DNA of 64,000 nt from Cyclina sinensis (lineage: Eukaryota > Mollusca > Bivalvia > Venerida > Veneridae): NCBI GenBank assembly GCA_012932295.1, contig JAAONU010000019.1, positions 33,085,913-33,149,912 of the forward strand, in the 5' to 3' direction. The position numbers were made by a program, and so were the translations under genes. Within the stretch, counting starts at the first letter, position 1; each line of letters starts with the position of its first letter. The notes beneath the pieces were generated by a model. It was not told where the DNA came from, ran no database searches, and was given only the letters and a program-made list of their open reading frames with translations. Positions 34,914-47,661 of the stretch are shown here, piece after piece.

Positions 34914-37900
34914 AACAAGAGGGCCATGATGGCCCTGTTTCGCTCACCTGAGTATGACTGCTTTTAACAAAGTTGCTATGGACCTGGTTAACTGACCCCA
35001 GATGACCCATATTCGAACTTGACCTAGAAATTATTGAAACAATCTCTTTGACAAATTTCCTGGATATTTGGACTGAAAAAGTAGCATCTAGAGTGTTAAC
35101 AAGGTTTCTCGATATTTAGGCTCTGTGACCTAGTTTTTGACCCCAGATAACCCATATCCAAACTTGAGCTACAAATCATCAAAACAACCTATCTGACAAA
35201 TTGCCAGGACATTTGGACTTGAAATGTAGCCTCTAGAGTGTTTACAAAGTTTTTCCATATTTAGGCTCTGTGACCTAGTTTTTGACCCAAGATGACCCAT
35301 ACTCCAACTTGAGCTAGAAATCTTCAAAAAAACCTGTCTGACAAATTTCCAGGATATTTGGACTGAAAAATATAAACTCTGGAGTGTTAAAAAGTTTTTT
35401 ACATATTTGTATCATGTGACCTAGTTTTTGATCCCAGATGACCCATATCCAAATTTGAGCTAGAAATCATTGAAACAACCTTTCTGACAAATTTCAAGGA
35501 CATTTTTCAATATTTGGGCTCTGTGACCTAGTTTTTGACCCTAGAGAACCTATATTCAAAACTGAGCTAGAAATCATCCATAGAATCTTTCTGACAAATT
35601 TCCTGGTTATTTGGACTGAAAATGCTACCTTTAGAATATTAACAAGGTTTCTCCATATTTGGACTCTGTGACCTAGTTTCTGACCCCAGATGACCCATAC
35701 TCGAACTTGATCTAGAAATCCTAAAGGCAAATTTTCTGACAAATTTCCATATTATTTGGGCTGAAAATGTTACCTCTAGAGTGTTAACAAGATTTTTCTA
35801 TTTTTGGGCTCTGTGACCTAGTTTTTGAACCCAAATGACCCATATTTGAACTTGTGCTAGAAATCTTTGAAGCAACCTTTCTGACAAATTTCCAGATTAT
35901 TTGGGCTGAAAATGTAATCTCTAGAGTGTTAACAAGATGTTTCTATTTTTGGACTCTTTGACCTAGTTTTTGAACCAAGATGACCCATATTTGAACTTGA
36001 GCTAGAAATCATAGAAGCAACCTTCCTGACAGATTTCCAGATTATTTGGTCTAACAAGAGGGCCATGATGGCCCTGGATCGCTCACCTGAGTACTTTGGC
36101 TGTAGGTTTAAGCAGTATTTCATTTTTTAATTGAAAATATATAAGTGCCTACAAACCAAATATGTAAAATATCAGTCAATAAATAAAGGCTCTATGACAG
36201 AAAGTAGAAATATCTATTATAAGCTATGGTGACCTTGACCTTGACCCAGTGACATCATACCCTACCAATGGGTAGAGGTCCATGCAAGGAACCTATATAT
36301 TGTATATCAAAGATATTGGTCTATAAATGAAGGCTTTATGAGGTACAGTACAGTAAATCTATTTTTAGCCTCCGTGACCTTTAACCTAATCTAATAATTT
36401 GAACAACCAAACAACCTTTCTGACAAACTGCCAGGATATTTGGACTGAAACAGTAGCCTCTAGAGCCTTAACAAGATATTTCGATTTTTGGGCTCTGTGA
36501 CCTAGATTTTGACCCAAGATGACCCATATTTAAACTTGACATAGAAAACATGGAAATAACCTTTCTGACGTATCTCCAGAATATTTGGGCTGAAAATGTT
36601 ACCTGTAGAGTGTAAACAAGGTTTTTCCATATTCAGGCTGTGTGACCTAGTTTTTTATCCCAGATGAACCATATTCGATCATGACCTAGAAATCATCGAA
36701 ACAACCTACCTGACATATTTCCAGGATATTTGGGCTGAAAATGTTACCTGTAGAGTGTTAACAAGGTTTTTCCATATACAGGCTGTGTGACCTAGATTTT
36801 GACCAAACATGACCCATATTCAAAATTGAGCTAGAAATCATCTTAACATGCTTTCTGACAGTTTTTCAGGAAATTTGGGCTAAAAATATTACCTCTAGAG
36901 TCTTAACAAGGTTTTACAATATTTGGGCTCTGTGACCTAGTTTTTGACCCCAGATGACCCATATTTGAACCTGATCTAGAAATCATTGATACAACCTTTC
37001 TGACAAATTTCCAGATTATTTGGACTGAAAATTTTTCCTCAAGAGTGTAAACAAGATTTTTCTATTTTTGGGCTCCGTGACCTAGTTTTTGAACCCAGAT
37101 AACCCATATTCAAACCTGAGCTAGAAATCATAGAAGCAACCTTCCTGACAAATTTCCAGATTATTTGGTCTAAAAATGTTACCTCTAGAGTGTAAACAAG
37201 TTTTTCAACATTTGGGCTCTGTGACCTAGTTTTTGACCCCAGATGACACATATTTGAACCTGACCTAGAAATCGTCAAAGCAACCTTTCTGACAAATTTC
37301 CAGATTATTTGGGCTGAAAATGTTACCTCTAGAATGTTAAGAAGATTTTTCTATTTTTGGGCTCCATGACCTAGTTTTTGAACCCAGATGACCCATATTT
37401 GAACTTGAGCTAGAAATCATCAATAGAACCTTTCTGGAAAATTTCCAGGATATTTGGACTGAAAAAGAAGCCTCTAGAGTGTTAACAAGGTTTTTCTATA
37501 TTTGGGCTCTGTGACCTAGTTTTCCATCCCTGATAACCCATGTTTGAACTCGTCTGTGATATTAATGAGACAAACATCCTGACCAAGTTTCATGACAAAT
37601 GAGGGAAAAATGTGACCATTAGAGTGTTAACAAACTAATTGTGGACGGACGGACGACGGACAAAAGGTGATCAGAAAAGCTCACTCTGTCACTACGTGAC
37701 AGGTGAGCTAAAAATGTTACCTCTAGAGTGTTAACAAGGTTTTTCAATATTTGGGCTCTGTGACCTAGTTTTTGACCCCAGATGACCTATATTTGATCAT
37801 GACCTAGAAATCATCAAAGCAACCTTTCTGACACATTTCAAGATTATTTGGGCTGAAAATGTAACCTCCTGACTAAGTTTCATGACAATTGAGGCAAAAA

Positions 37901-37998
37901 TGTGACCACTAGATTGTTAACAAACCAATTGTTGACGGACGGATGGATGAAAGGTGATCAGAAAAGCTCACTCTGTCACTACGTGACAGGTGAGCTAA
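34914..37998 (+). mobile_element. Middle nested GGGCC-type element
   Basis: Head AACAAGAGGGCCATGATGGC; 145-bp array 34985-36052 and 37712-37930; tail hairpin 37965-37996. The outer element reads through: ACAATTGAAGCA joined to AAAATGTGACCACTAGAGTG. Confidence 0.9.
36053..37711 (+). mobile_element. Innermost nested GGGCC-type element
   Basis: Head AACAAGAGGGCCATGATGGC with CTGAGTACTTTGGCTGTAGG; about eight 145-bp units from 36410; tail hairpin 37678-37709. The middle element reads through: TTATTTGGTCTA joined to AAAATGTTACCTCTAGAGTG. Confidence 0.9.
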
Positions 37999-38102
37999 AA
38001 ATGTGACCACTAGAGTGTTAACAAACTAATTGTGGACGGACAGACGATGGACAAAAGGTGATCACAAAAGCTCACTCTGTCACTACGTGACAGGTGAGCT
38101 AA

Positions 38103-38316
38103 AAAGGGGCATAACTTTGCAAAAATAAATTTGAGGGTTACCTGTCCTTGAGAAAAGGTGTCACATTTTGATAGTGAACATGTATTCCTAATCTGAAGTA
38201 AATAGCTTTGATAGTTTCTGAGAAATGGACATTAACAAAAAGGTTAACCAACCCTGTCTGACAAGGGGGTCATGACAATAGCTTCACTTTTTTTCTTCAA
38301 AAAGTGGAGCTAAAAA
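38103..38316 (+). mobile_element. Short repeat with CTTCAC/GTGGAG-type tail hairpin
   Basis: AAAGGGGCATAACTTTGCAA is followed by TTTCTGAGAAATGGACATTA and a tail GCTTCACTTTTTTTCTTC paired with AAAAAGTGGAGC, ending CTAA near 38315. It is a minor relative of the B-type tail. Confidence 0.6.
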
Positions 38317-38764
38317 GTGCAATATAAAGAATATCTCTGAAAAATTTGGTTTAAAATGGCCAAGTGGTTTTGGAGGAGATGTCATTTAAAGCCAGATATT
38401 GAAGAAAATCTAATTTTAGCCCTGGCAGCCATTTTATTCAATGGAGTGGAACCATTTTAGCAACTGCAACAGAGGGCTATGTAATGAACATTTCTGTGAA
38501 ATTTGGTGGAAAATTACCTTGCTATTTAGGAGGAGATGTTGTTTTTATTTTTTCTATTTTTGCTTTTGCAGTCCTTATGTGCAATGGAGTGCAATGGTTT
38601 GAGCAATTTTATAAAGCAATGTAAGCTACATTTCTATCAAGGTTGTTTAAAAATTAGCCTTGTGGTTTAGGAGGAGATGTCATTTAAAGTACAATTTTGA
38701 TGACAGACGCAGGACACAGGGTGATCACAATAGCCCACCCTAAGCATTTGCTCAGGTGAGCTAA
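38317..38764 (+). repeat. ~165-bp array with GGGCC-type tail
   Basis: Units with TTTTGGAGGAGATGTCATTT and TAGC(CC/TT)...GCAATGGAG blocks, then ATCACAATAGCCCACCCTAA and the tail to 38764. The same monomer is at 58440-59250. The head is missing. Confidence 0.7.
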
Positions 38765-39300
38765 AAATTGAAGATGGACAACAGACACAGAGTCACCTTG
38801 AGCACTCTGATCTTAAATAAGCTTAATTATTCTTTTTATCAGGGGCAAGAAAAATGTAACACCAGGACTATTTTAAACAATATTTGTAGAGAACCTCCAA
38901 GTAAACCTGTATGGGAAATATCAAACCCAAAGGCATAGTCGTTTCAGACAAGAAGATTTTTTAAAGTTTTCTCTATATAAGACGATGTAAAATCATGTTG
39001 CAGCTGGAGTGCCAATTTTGACCCTTGGGCCATGTTTTTAACGAACTTGGTAGGGGTCCACTAGAAGATGCTACACACTAAATATCTAAGTTCTTGCCCT
39101 TGCTGTTTTGGAGATTTTTTGAAGTTTACACTTTTAACATCTATTTTAGCTCCTGAAGCCCAGATCTGCAATGGACTAGAACCATTTGAACAATTTTGAT
39201 AGAGCTTTATGCAAGAAACATTCCAGGCAAGTTTGATAAAATTTGGCCTGATGTTATCAGAGATGATGTCCTTTGATGTAATTGTAGACAACAGACAACA
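38765..39300 (+). repeat. Truncated 167-bp units beside the SPPL3 exon
   Basis: Degenerate 167-bp-type blocks (CAGACAAGAAGATTTTTTAA, ACTTGGTAGGGGTCCACTAG) and the pre-tail block end in ATTGTAGACAACAGACAACA, about 20 bases from the donor of the exon at 39324. Confidence 0.65.
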
Positions 39301-39323
39301 ATGGTAAAAACTTAAGTACATAC

Positions 39324-39436
39324 CATCCATGAGCAGCCAGTGGCCAGTGAGCACCCAGACACAAACCAGTATAAAGGACAGGAAAAAAGACATTAGCTCT
39401 GCTGCAGTAAAACGTCCACACAGACCAAATGATATT
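39324..39436 (-). CDS. SPPL3: SPPL3-like intramembrane protease, internal exon (transmembrane segment before the catalytic exon)
   Basis: Seen: on the minus strand a pyrimidine-rich tract ending TTTTTCAG precedes a 113-nt open exon that ends at a GTATGT donor. It reads [20 protein letters not shown], then a hydrophobic run, then [14 protein letters not shown], and ends with one base of a split codon. Known: SPPL3 is a multipass GxGD-type aspartyl protease of the Golgi that cleaves type II membrane proteins, notably glycosyltransferases. CGRFTAAEL and [10 protein letters not shown] belong to SPPL3, whereas SPP and SPPL2 differ here. The final G joins the CT that opens the exon at 8181-8287 to give alanine, as in animal SPPL3 (LLMDAL). 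The exon encodes one membrane segment. Earlier exons were not found up to 64000 and are probably outside the window. Element-derived sequence comes within about 25 bases of the donor. Confidence 0.93.
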
Positions 39437-39679
39437 CTGAAAAATATGGTGTTCAGTCATATTACAAAGAAACTAAAGCAATTACTAAAACAGTTGTGAT
39501 ACTGTGACATTGTGTTACAATATGAAATATGTAATACTATTTATAAACTAAATGCTGAAGGCAATGAAAATAATAAAGCACGTCTTTCTTTGTGACTGCT
39601 GTACACACTTTCATTCTGTTCTCATTGAATAGGCCTGCATTTGGTCATGAAAGTGATTGTTTCTGACATGTTTCAGTTA
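39437..39679. other. Intron sequence, nothing recognised
   Basis: AT-rich, directly upstream (gene sense) of the exon at 39324-39436; no repeat or reading frame seen. Confidence 0.5.
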
Positions 39680-42600
39680 TTAGCTCGACTTTTTTTTTGA
39701 AAAAAAAAAATCAAGTTATTGCTATAGTCATGGTGTCGTTGCCGTTCCCGTCCGAAAACTTTAACATTGATCTTAATTTTTTTATTCCTTGATGGATTAT
39801 CTTCATACTTGGACACAACAACCCTTTGGACAAGACCTTTGAGATGACCAGTCTAAATTTGACCTTGACTTTTAAATGACCTTCATATTCAAGATCAAAA
39901 TATTGAATTTTGCTAAAATTGGTCATAACTTTATTATTAGTAAGTGGATTCTCTTCATTCTCGGATACAACAACCCTTTGGACAAGACCTTCAAGCAGAC
40001 CAGACTAAACTTGACCTTGACTCATAAATGACTTTTACCTTCAAGGTCAAATAATTAAATTTTGCTTAAATTGTCATAACTTTGTTGTTTTTGGTTGGTT
40101 TTGATTCATACTTGGACAAAACAACAATTATGACAAAACCGACATATTGAATAACTCAGGTATGACCATAGCCTAAAAATGATCAAATTTGTGGTTGGAT
40201 GTTAATAACACTTGGAAAAAAAATAACACTTATGACAAAGCCGACATGATATATTATTAAACTGTGACCTTTACCTTAAAATGACTATGACCGTCAAGGT
40301 CAAATTATTGAATTTTATTCAGATTGTCATAACTTTTGTATTTATTTATGGATTTGCTCATACTTGGAAAAAACAACACTTATGACAAATCTGACATTAT
40401 GATTATTTCATGTATCAACTTTACATTAAAATGACCTTGACCTTTAAGGTCAAATTATTGAATTTTGCTACAATTTGCCATAACTTTGTCATTTATTGTT
40501 GGAATTGATTCATACTTGGACAAAACAACACTTGTGACAAAACCAACATGTTGTTTAACTCAAATGTGACCATGATCTAAAAATTACCTTGACCGTCAAG
40601 GTCAAATGTTTGAATTTTGCTTAAATTGTTATAACTTTGTCATTTATTGATGGATTTGATTCATACTTGGACAAAACAATACTTTTGACAAATCTGACAT
40701 TTCGATTCAAGTTTGATCTTGACCTAAAAAATGACCTTGACTAGCAAGATCAAATTATTGAATTTTGCTAAGATTGGTCATAACTGTGTAATTAATGGTT
40801 AGACTTGATTCATACTAGGACAAAACAACACTTTTGACAAAACTTACATGTTGAATAATTCAGGTATGACCTTTACCCTAAAATGACCTTGACAGTCAAG
40901 GTCCCATTGTAATTTGCTTTAATTGTCATAACTGTTGTTCATTTATGGATTTGATTTATACTTTGATAAAACAACAAAACCGACATTCTAATTTATTATA
41001 AGTATGACCTTTACCTTTAGATGACCTTGACATTTAAGGTCAAGTTATTGAATTTTGCTTAAAATAGCCAAATTTTTGTTATTTATGGTTTGATTTGATC
41101 TATACAGGGACAAAACAACACTGAGAATAAAAACAAAAACATGTTAAACAATTCAAGCATTACCTTGACCTTTAAATGACCTTGACATTACTTAACTTGG
41201 CTATATCTTTGTTGTTAATGGATGTAGTGTCTTCATGCTTGGACATAACTACCTTTTAAACAATACCTCCAAAGAAGGTTAAACTGAACTTGACCTTTAA
41301 GGCCAAATTTCTGAATGTTGCTAAAATTGGCCATAACTTTGTTATGTATAATTATATTTCCAAATGATGTTTCATTTGAAATCCCTTCACCACAATGTGC
41401 TTCCTCTGATGTGTTTGCCTTTGGAAATAGAAACAAGAGGGCCATGATGGCCCTGTATCGCTCACCTGAGTATGACTGCTTTTAACAAAGTTGCTATGGA
41501 CCTTTTTAATTGACCCCAGATAACCCATATTCGAACTTGACCTAGAAATTATTGAAACAATCTCTTTGACAAATTTGCAGGATATTTGGACTGAAAAAGT
41601 AGCATCTAGAGTGTTAACAAGGTTTCTCGATATTTAGACTCTGTGACCTAGTTTTTGACCCCAGATAACCCATATCCAAACTTGAGCTACAAATCATCAA
41701 AACAACCTATCTGACAGATTTCCAGGACATTTGGACTTAAAATGTAGCCTCTAGAGTGTTTACAAAGTTTTTCCATATTTGGGCTCTGTGACCTAGTTTT
41801 TGACCCAAGATGACCCATACTCCAACTTGAGCTAGAAATCATCAAAAAAACCTGTCTGACAAATTTCTAGGGTATTTGGACTGAAAATGTAACCTCTGGA
41901 GTGTTAAAAAGTTTTTTACATATTTGCACCATGTGACCTAGTTTTTAATCCCAGATGACCCATATCCAAATTTGAGCTAGAAATCATTGAAACAACCTTT
42001 CTGACAAATTTCAAGGACATTTGGACTAAAAATGTAACCTCTAGAGCTTTTACAAGGTTTTTCTACTTTCGGGCTCTGTGACCTAGTTTTTGACCCCAGA
42101 AAACCTATATTCAAAACTGAGCTAGAAATCATCCATAGAATCTTTCTGACAAATTTCCAGGTTATTTGGACTGAAAATGCTACCTTTAGAATATTAACAA
42201 GGTTTTTCCATATTTGGACTCTGTGACCTAGTTTGTGACCCCAGATGACCCATACTCAAACTTGATCTAGAAATCCTTAAGGCAATTTTTCTGACAAATT
42301 TCCAGATTATTTGGGCTGAAAATGTAACCTCTAGAGTTTTAACAAGATTTTTCTATTTTTGGGCTCTGTGACTTAGTTTTTAAACCCAGATGACCCATAT
42401 TTGAACTTATGCTAGAAATCTTTGAAGCAACCTTTCTGACAAATTTCCAGATTATTTGGGCTGAAAATGTAATCTCTAGAGTGTTAACAAGATGTTTCTA
42501 TTTTTGGGCTCTGTGACCTAGTTTTTGACCCCAGATGACCTACATGTATATTTAAACTTGACCTAGAAATCATCAAAGCAACCTTTCTGACAAATTTCAA

Positions 42601-44230
42601 GATTATTTTGGCTGAAAATGTAACCTCTAGAGTGTTAACAAGGTTTTTCTATTTTTGGGCTCTGTGACCTAGTTTTTGAACCCAGATGACCCATATTCGA
42701 ACTTGAGCTAGAAATCATAGAAACAACCTGTCTGACAAAATTCCAGATTATTTGGACTGAAAATGTTACTTCTCCTTCTACAAGAAGATTTTCAAAGTTT
42801 TCACTATATAAGCCTATGTAAAACTAATGACCCCGAGCTGGGGCCAAATTTGACTCCAGGGGTATAATTGGAACAAACTTGGTAGAGGTCCACTAGACAA
42901 TGCTATATACTAAGTCTAAAGGCTCAGGGCCTTGTGGGTCAGACAAGAAGATTTTTCGAAGTTTTTCCTATACAAGCTTATGTAAAACCAATGACCCCAG
43001 GGTGGGGCCAAATTTGACCCCAGATGTATAATTTGAACAAACTTGGTAGAGGTCCACTAGACAATGCTACGTACCAAATATCTAAGCTCTATGCCTTACG
43101 GTTTCTGATAAGAAGATTTTTAAAGTTTTTCCTATATAACTCTATCTAAAACAAGTTACCCCTGGGGCGGGGCCATTTTTGACCCCAGGATCATAATTTG
43201 AACAAACTTGCTAGAAGTCCACTAGACAATGCTACATACCAAATATCTTAGCTCTAAGCCTTTAGGTTTCTGATAAGAAGATTTTTAAAGTTTTTCCTAT
43301 ATAACTCAATGTAAAACAAGTTACCCCTGGGGCGGGGCCATTTTTGACCCAGAGGCCATGATTTGAACAAACTTGGTAGAGGTCCACTAGACAATGCTGC
43401 ACACCAAATATCTTAGCTCTATGCCTTACGGTTTCTGACAAGAAGATTTTTAAAGTTTTTCCTATATAACTCTATGTAAAACAAGTTACCCCTGGGGTGG
43501 GGCCATTTTTGACCCCAGGATCATAATTTGAACAAACTTGCTAGAAGTCCACTAGACAATGCTACATACCAAATATCTTAGCTCTATGCCTTACGGTTTC
43601 TGACAAAAAGATTTTTAAAGTTTTTCCTATATAACTCTATGTAAAACAAGTTACCCCTGGGGCGGGGCCATTTTTGACCCAGAGGCCATGATTTGAACAA
43701 ACTTGGTAGAGGTCTACTAGACAATGGTACACACCAAATATCTTAGCTCTATGCCTTACGGTTTCTGACAAGAAGATTTTTAAAGTTTTTCCTATATAAC
43801 TCTATGTAAAACAAGTTACCCCTGGGGCGGGGCCATTTTTGACCCCAGGATCATAATTTGAACAAACTTGGTAGAGGTCCACTAGATGATGCTTTATACC
43901 AAATATCAAAGCTCCAGGCCTTGTGGTTTCTGACAAGAAGATTTTTAAAGATCCAACTTTTAAAATCTGTTTTTAGCTCCTGTGACCCAGAAATGCAATG
44001 AACCGGAACCATTTGAACAAACTTGGTAGAGCTTCATGCAAGGAACATTCTAGGCAAGTTTCATTAAATTTTGCCTGGTGGTTTCAGAGGAGATGTCGTT
44101 TGTATGAATTGTGGACGACGGACGGACGGACGGACGGACGCCGGACAATCAATGATCCTAAAAGCTCACATGAGCATGCTCAGGTGAGCTAAAAAGTCGA
44201 GTGTGGCCCCCGCTTGCGGTTGCTCTTGTT
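39680..44230 (-). mobile_element. Complete 'B' element, reversed, split by a nested element
   Basis: The tail at the left end (TTAGCTCGACTTTTTTTTTG, TTATTGCTATAGTCATGGTG) is followed by ten or so units of the ~150-bp monomer to about 41280, then the conserved inner head block (TTTGGAAATAG). It is interrupted at 41432-44192 and then the head follows (AAAGTCGAGTGTGGCCCCCG, CTTGTT) to 44230. It corresponds to the plus-strand head at 62214. Confidence 0.88.
41432..44192 (+). mobile_element. Nested GGGCC-type element, 145-bp then 167-bp arrays
   Basis: Head AACAAGAGGGCCATGATGGC; nine 145-bp units to about 42770; seven or eight 167-bp units, the last six very similar to each other (43080-43900), suggesting recent array expansion; pre-tail block; GACGACGGACGGACGGACGG; hairpin 44163-44190. 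The B element reads through it at GAAAAAGTCGAG. Confidence 0.92.
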
Positions 44231-45230
44231 CAAATTAGATTTACAAGTTGAATGATTTTTTTTTCATCATTAATAGATCTTTTACATGAAATTCAGTATG
44301 AAATGCATGGAAGCTTCTTAAGTAAAAATCATTTGCTATTTGGAAGCAAGTATTACATAATGTTTTCACAAGTGTGACTTATCAAAAGTAATTCAGTCAA
44401 ATTGTAAGATCACTTGCCATAAAATTTTGCTAATTGTCTCAACTTTAACATTGATTGGCTCATATTAATAAAGTGTTACATGCTTTGTTTTGACAGCTAT
44501 GCAGAATATACAAGGGGTAGGTAAATTTGCATAAATCCCATAATTCAATAATCTGACGTTGACTGTAAAGGTCATTTAAAGGTCAAGGTCATAAAATGTT
44601 GGATTTGTCATAAGTGTTGTTTTGTCCAAGTATGAATCAAATCCATAAATAAATGAGAAAGGTATGACAATTTAACTCTTTCCCACATACAAAAATCCTG
44701 TATATTGTCACTGTACTGCATAGGCTTATCAGTAAACTGATAACAGTAGGCACATAGATAAGAGATCAATACACTGTACACAGACAGGCTTTTGATAAAT
44801 TTTGATAATTTCACACTTACTTACTTCAAACCAAATTTTCCGTATGAATTCTTGATTTAAGCTTTTAGTGATACATAAACAATTTTTTCAGGAATGAATT
44901 CTCTTTCTGATGGTAAAATTTTGTTACTGGGAGAGAAATATTTCAATTAAAAAAGTGTTGATAAAAATGACAATCACCAAATTTATGAGAGAAATTTTTA
45001 TTCTGATGAAAATATATTTCATATTAGATATAAAATGAAGGAAATAATGAAAACATAAGAAAAGGTATTTACATAAATGTATTATTTAATGAAACATTAC
45101 CAAAATTGTAACAAAAAAGCAAATGTTCATGGTTTAACATCAAGTTATTTATTCATGTGAAAATTACTCTAAGATAAACAAATGTACACTAAAACTTTCA
45201 CTTTCTTGTTTTTACTTGGTTTTTATGGGT
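44231..45230. other. AT-rich region, one B-monomer fragment, no gene seen
   Basis: About 44535-44680 holds one B unit (GACTGTAAAGGTCATTTAAA, AAGTGTTGTTTTGTCCAAGT). The rest is AT-rich without recognisable features. Confidence 0.5.
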
Positions 45231-47390
45231 GCAAGTTTGAATAAGTTTGCAAGAAGTTTGAAGACTCTGGGTGTAATGGTACTCAAATTTTTTTGCAGAA
45301 ATAGTTTTACTCTACAGGTCCCAGTGACTTTGACCTTTGACCTACAGACCACAAAAACAATAGGGTTCTTCTAATATAATTACCAAATAAAGTTTGAAGG
45401 TTCTGGGTGTAATGATACTCCAGTTAATGAGAAGAAATAGTTTTCACTCTACAGGTCCCGGTGACCTTGACTTTTGACCTACTGACCCCAAAAATGATTG
45501 GGTTCTTTTACTGAGTAAAGAAAATCATCCTATGAAGTTTGAAGGCTCTGGGTAAAATGGTATTCCAGTTACTGAGCAGAAACAGTTTTCACTCTACAGG
45601 TTCCTGTGAACTTAACCTTTGACCCATGGACCCTAAAACAATATGGTTCTTCTAAAACAATTATCCTATATAGTTTGAAGGCTCTGGGTGAAATGGTAAT
45701 CCTGTTATTGAGTGGCAACGGTTTTCACTCTAAAGGTCTCTCTGATCTTGACCTTTGACCTACTGACCCAAAACGCAAAAGGAATTTTTTGTACTTAATA
45801 AGGGAAATAACCCTGTGAAGTTTGAAGGCTTTGGGTCAACTGGTACTCAAGTTATTGAAAGCAAATGAAGTGTGAAAGACAGACAGACAAACAGACACCC
45901 ATGGACAAGGCAAACACAATATGTCTCGATCAGAAGGGCGGGGTTGGGGGAAGACATAACAACGAACAATTGAAGGTGTTTCAGAGCAGCAGATTTTTAA
46001 AGTTTTCCCTATATAAATCCATGTAAAATCAAATGACCCCCCGGGTGGAGCCAGTTTTGATCCCAGGGTCATTATTTGAACAAACTTGGTAGAGGTCCAC
46101 TAGACAATGCTGCACACCAAATATCTAAACTCTAGGCCTTGTGGTTTCTGAAAAGAAGATTTTTAAAACTTTTCCTAAATAACTCTATGTAAAACATGTG
46201 ACCCCTTGGGAGGGGCCTTTTTTGACCCAGGAGCCATGATTTGAACAAACTTGGTAGAGGTCCACTAGATGATGCTTCATACCAAATATCTTAACTCTAG
46301 GCCTTGTGGTATCTGAAAAGAAGATTTTTAAAACTTTTCCTATATAACTTTATGTAGAACATGTGACCACTGGGGCGGGGCCATTTTTAACCCAGGGGCC
46401 ATGATTTGAACAAATTTGGTAAAGGTCCTCTTGACAATGCTACATACAAAATATCTAAGCTCTATGCCTTTTTGTTTCTGATGTGAAGACTTTTAAAACT
46501 TTTTCCTATATAACTCTATGTAAACAAGTGACCCCTGGGGCAGGGCCTTTTTTGACCCAGTGGCTATGATTTGAACAAATTTTGTAAAGGTCCACTGGAC
46601 ACTGCTACACACCAAATATCTAAACTCTAGGCATTGCAGTTTCTGACAAGAAGATTTTTAAAAGTTTTTTCCTATACAACTCTATGTAAAACATGTGACC
46701 CCTGGGGCGGGGCCATTTTTGACCCAGGAGCCATGATTTGAACAAACTTCGTAAAGGTCCACTGGACAATGCTGCACACCAAATATCTAAATTCTAGGCC
46801 TAGTGGTTTCTGACAAGAAGATTTTTTAAAGTTTTTCCTATACAACTCTATGTAAAACATGTGACCCCTGGGGCGGGGCCATTTTTGACCCAGGAGCCAT
46901 GATTTGAACAAACTTCGTAAAGGTCCACTGGACAATGCTGCATACCAAATATCTAAACTCTAGGCCTTGCGTGTTTTTTTTAAAAAGTTTTTCCTATATA
47001 AATCTATGTAAAACATGTGACCCCTGGGGCGGGGCCATTTTTATTCCAGGAGCCATGATTTGAACAAACTTGGTAGAGGTCCACTAGATGATGCTTCATA
47101 CCAAATATCTAAGCTCCAGGCCTTGAGGTTTCGGAGAAGAAGATTTTTAAAGATCCAATTTTTTAAATCTAATTTTAGCTCCAGTGAACCAGAAATGCAA
47201 TGGACTAGAACCATTTGAACAATCTTGCTAGAGCTTCATGCAAGGAACATCCCAGGCAAGTTGCAATTAATTTAGCCCTTTGGTTTCAGAAGAGATATCA
47301 TTTGAATGAAAAGTTGACGATGGACAGACGGACGGACGGACTGACGACGGACAAAGACTGATCAGAAAAGCCCACCCTCAGGTGAGCTAA
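45231..47390 (+). mobile_element. Composite element, third copy (146-bp array, internal hairpin, 167-bp array, tail)
   Basis: 146-bp units 45240-45860, GACAGACAGACA, internal hairpin region with ATATGTCTCGATCAGAAGGG and GAAGACATAAC (45919-45962), eight 167-bp units to about 47150, pre-tail block, GACGGACGGACGGACTGACG, and a shortened tail (CCACCCTCAGGTGAGCTAA) at 47390. The head is missing. Confidence 0.8.
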
Positions 47391-47658
47391 AAACAACATA
47401 TTTGGAAATCTGTTTGCAAGTATAAATTTTGAGTCTAAGTGATCTGAAAGTGAAAACATTTACCAATCTGATGAAGGATACACGTAGTGTTTTATGCAAT
47501 GCAGATTGGGTCAGTATCTTGTAAATTGCAAATTTAGGGCTTCAACTTTTTCATGTTATGTTGTTGACTTTATGGGGTGAATAACATAATCATTTCTGTT
47601 TATTTACTTTGATCACACGCCGATGGGTCCATACTTTATGGTGCCCTATCTTTTGTAA
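47391..47658. other. No gene seen
   Basis: AT-rich sequence between a tail and the Harbinger-like element. Confidence 0.5.
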
Positions 47659-47661
47659 TTA

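Larger units (their letters stand above)
33594..38102 (+). mobile_element. Outermost of three bracket-nested GGGCC-type elements
   Basis: The head is AACATGAGGGCCATGATGGC at 33594 and the 145-bp array runs to about 34913. Its last segment is at 37999-38102 with the tail hairpin at 38069-38100 (CTGTCAC/GTGACAG). Flanks left (AGTTGAA) and right (AAAGGGGCATAACTTTGC) are compatible with one older repeat. Confidence 0.88.
8288..39323 (-). other. SPPL3: SPPL3 intron of about 31 kb filled with nested transposons
   Basis: The interval between the two exons is treated as a single intron because the exon phases match and the joined protein has no missing segment relative to SPPL3. It holds the LINE, two TA-flanked or nested DNA elements and at least eleven heads of the tandem-repeat elements listed below. 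Nearly all heads and tails here lie on the plus strand, antisense to the gene. Confidence 0.85.

Noticed and set aside
44608..44814. Candidate SPPL3 upstream exon
   Set aside because: The peptide does not match the SPPL3 N-terminal region and overlaps a B-monomer fragment.
46672..46935. ORF with internal peptide repeats
   Set aside because: The repeats are two 167-bp array units read in frame; 167 is not a multiple of three and the frame breaks in the next units.
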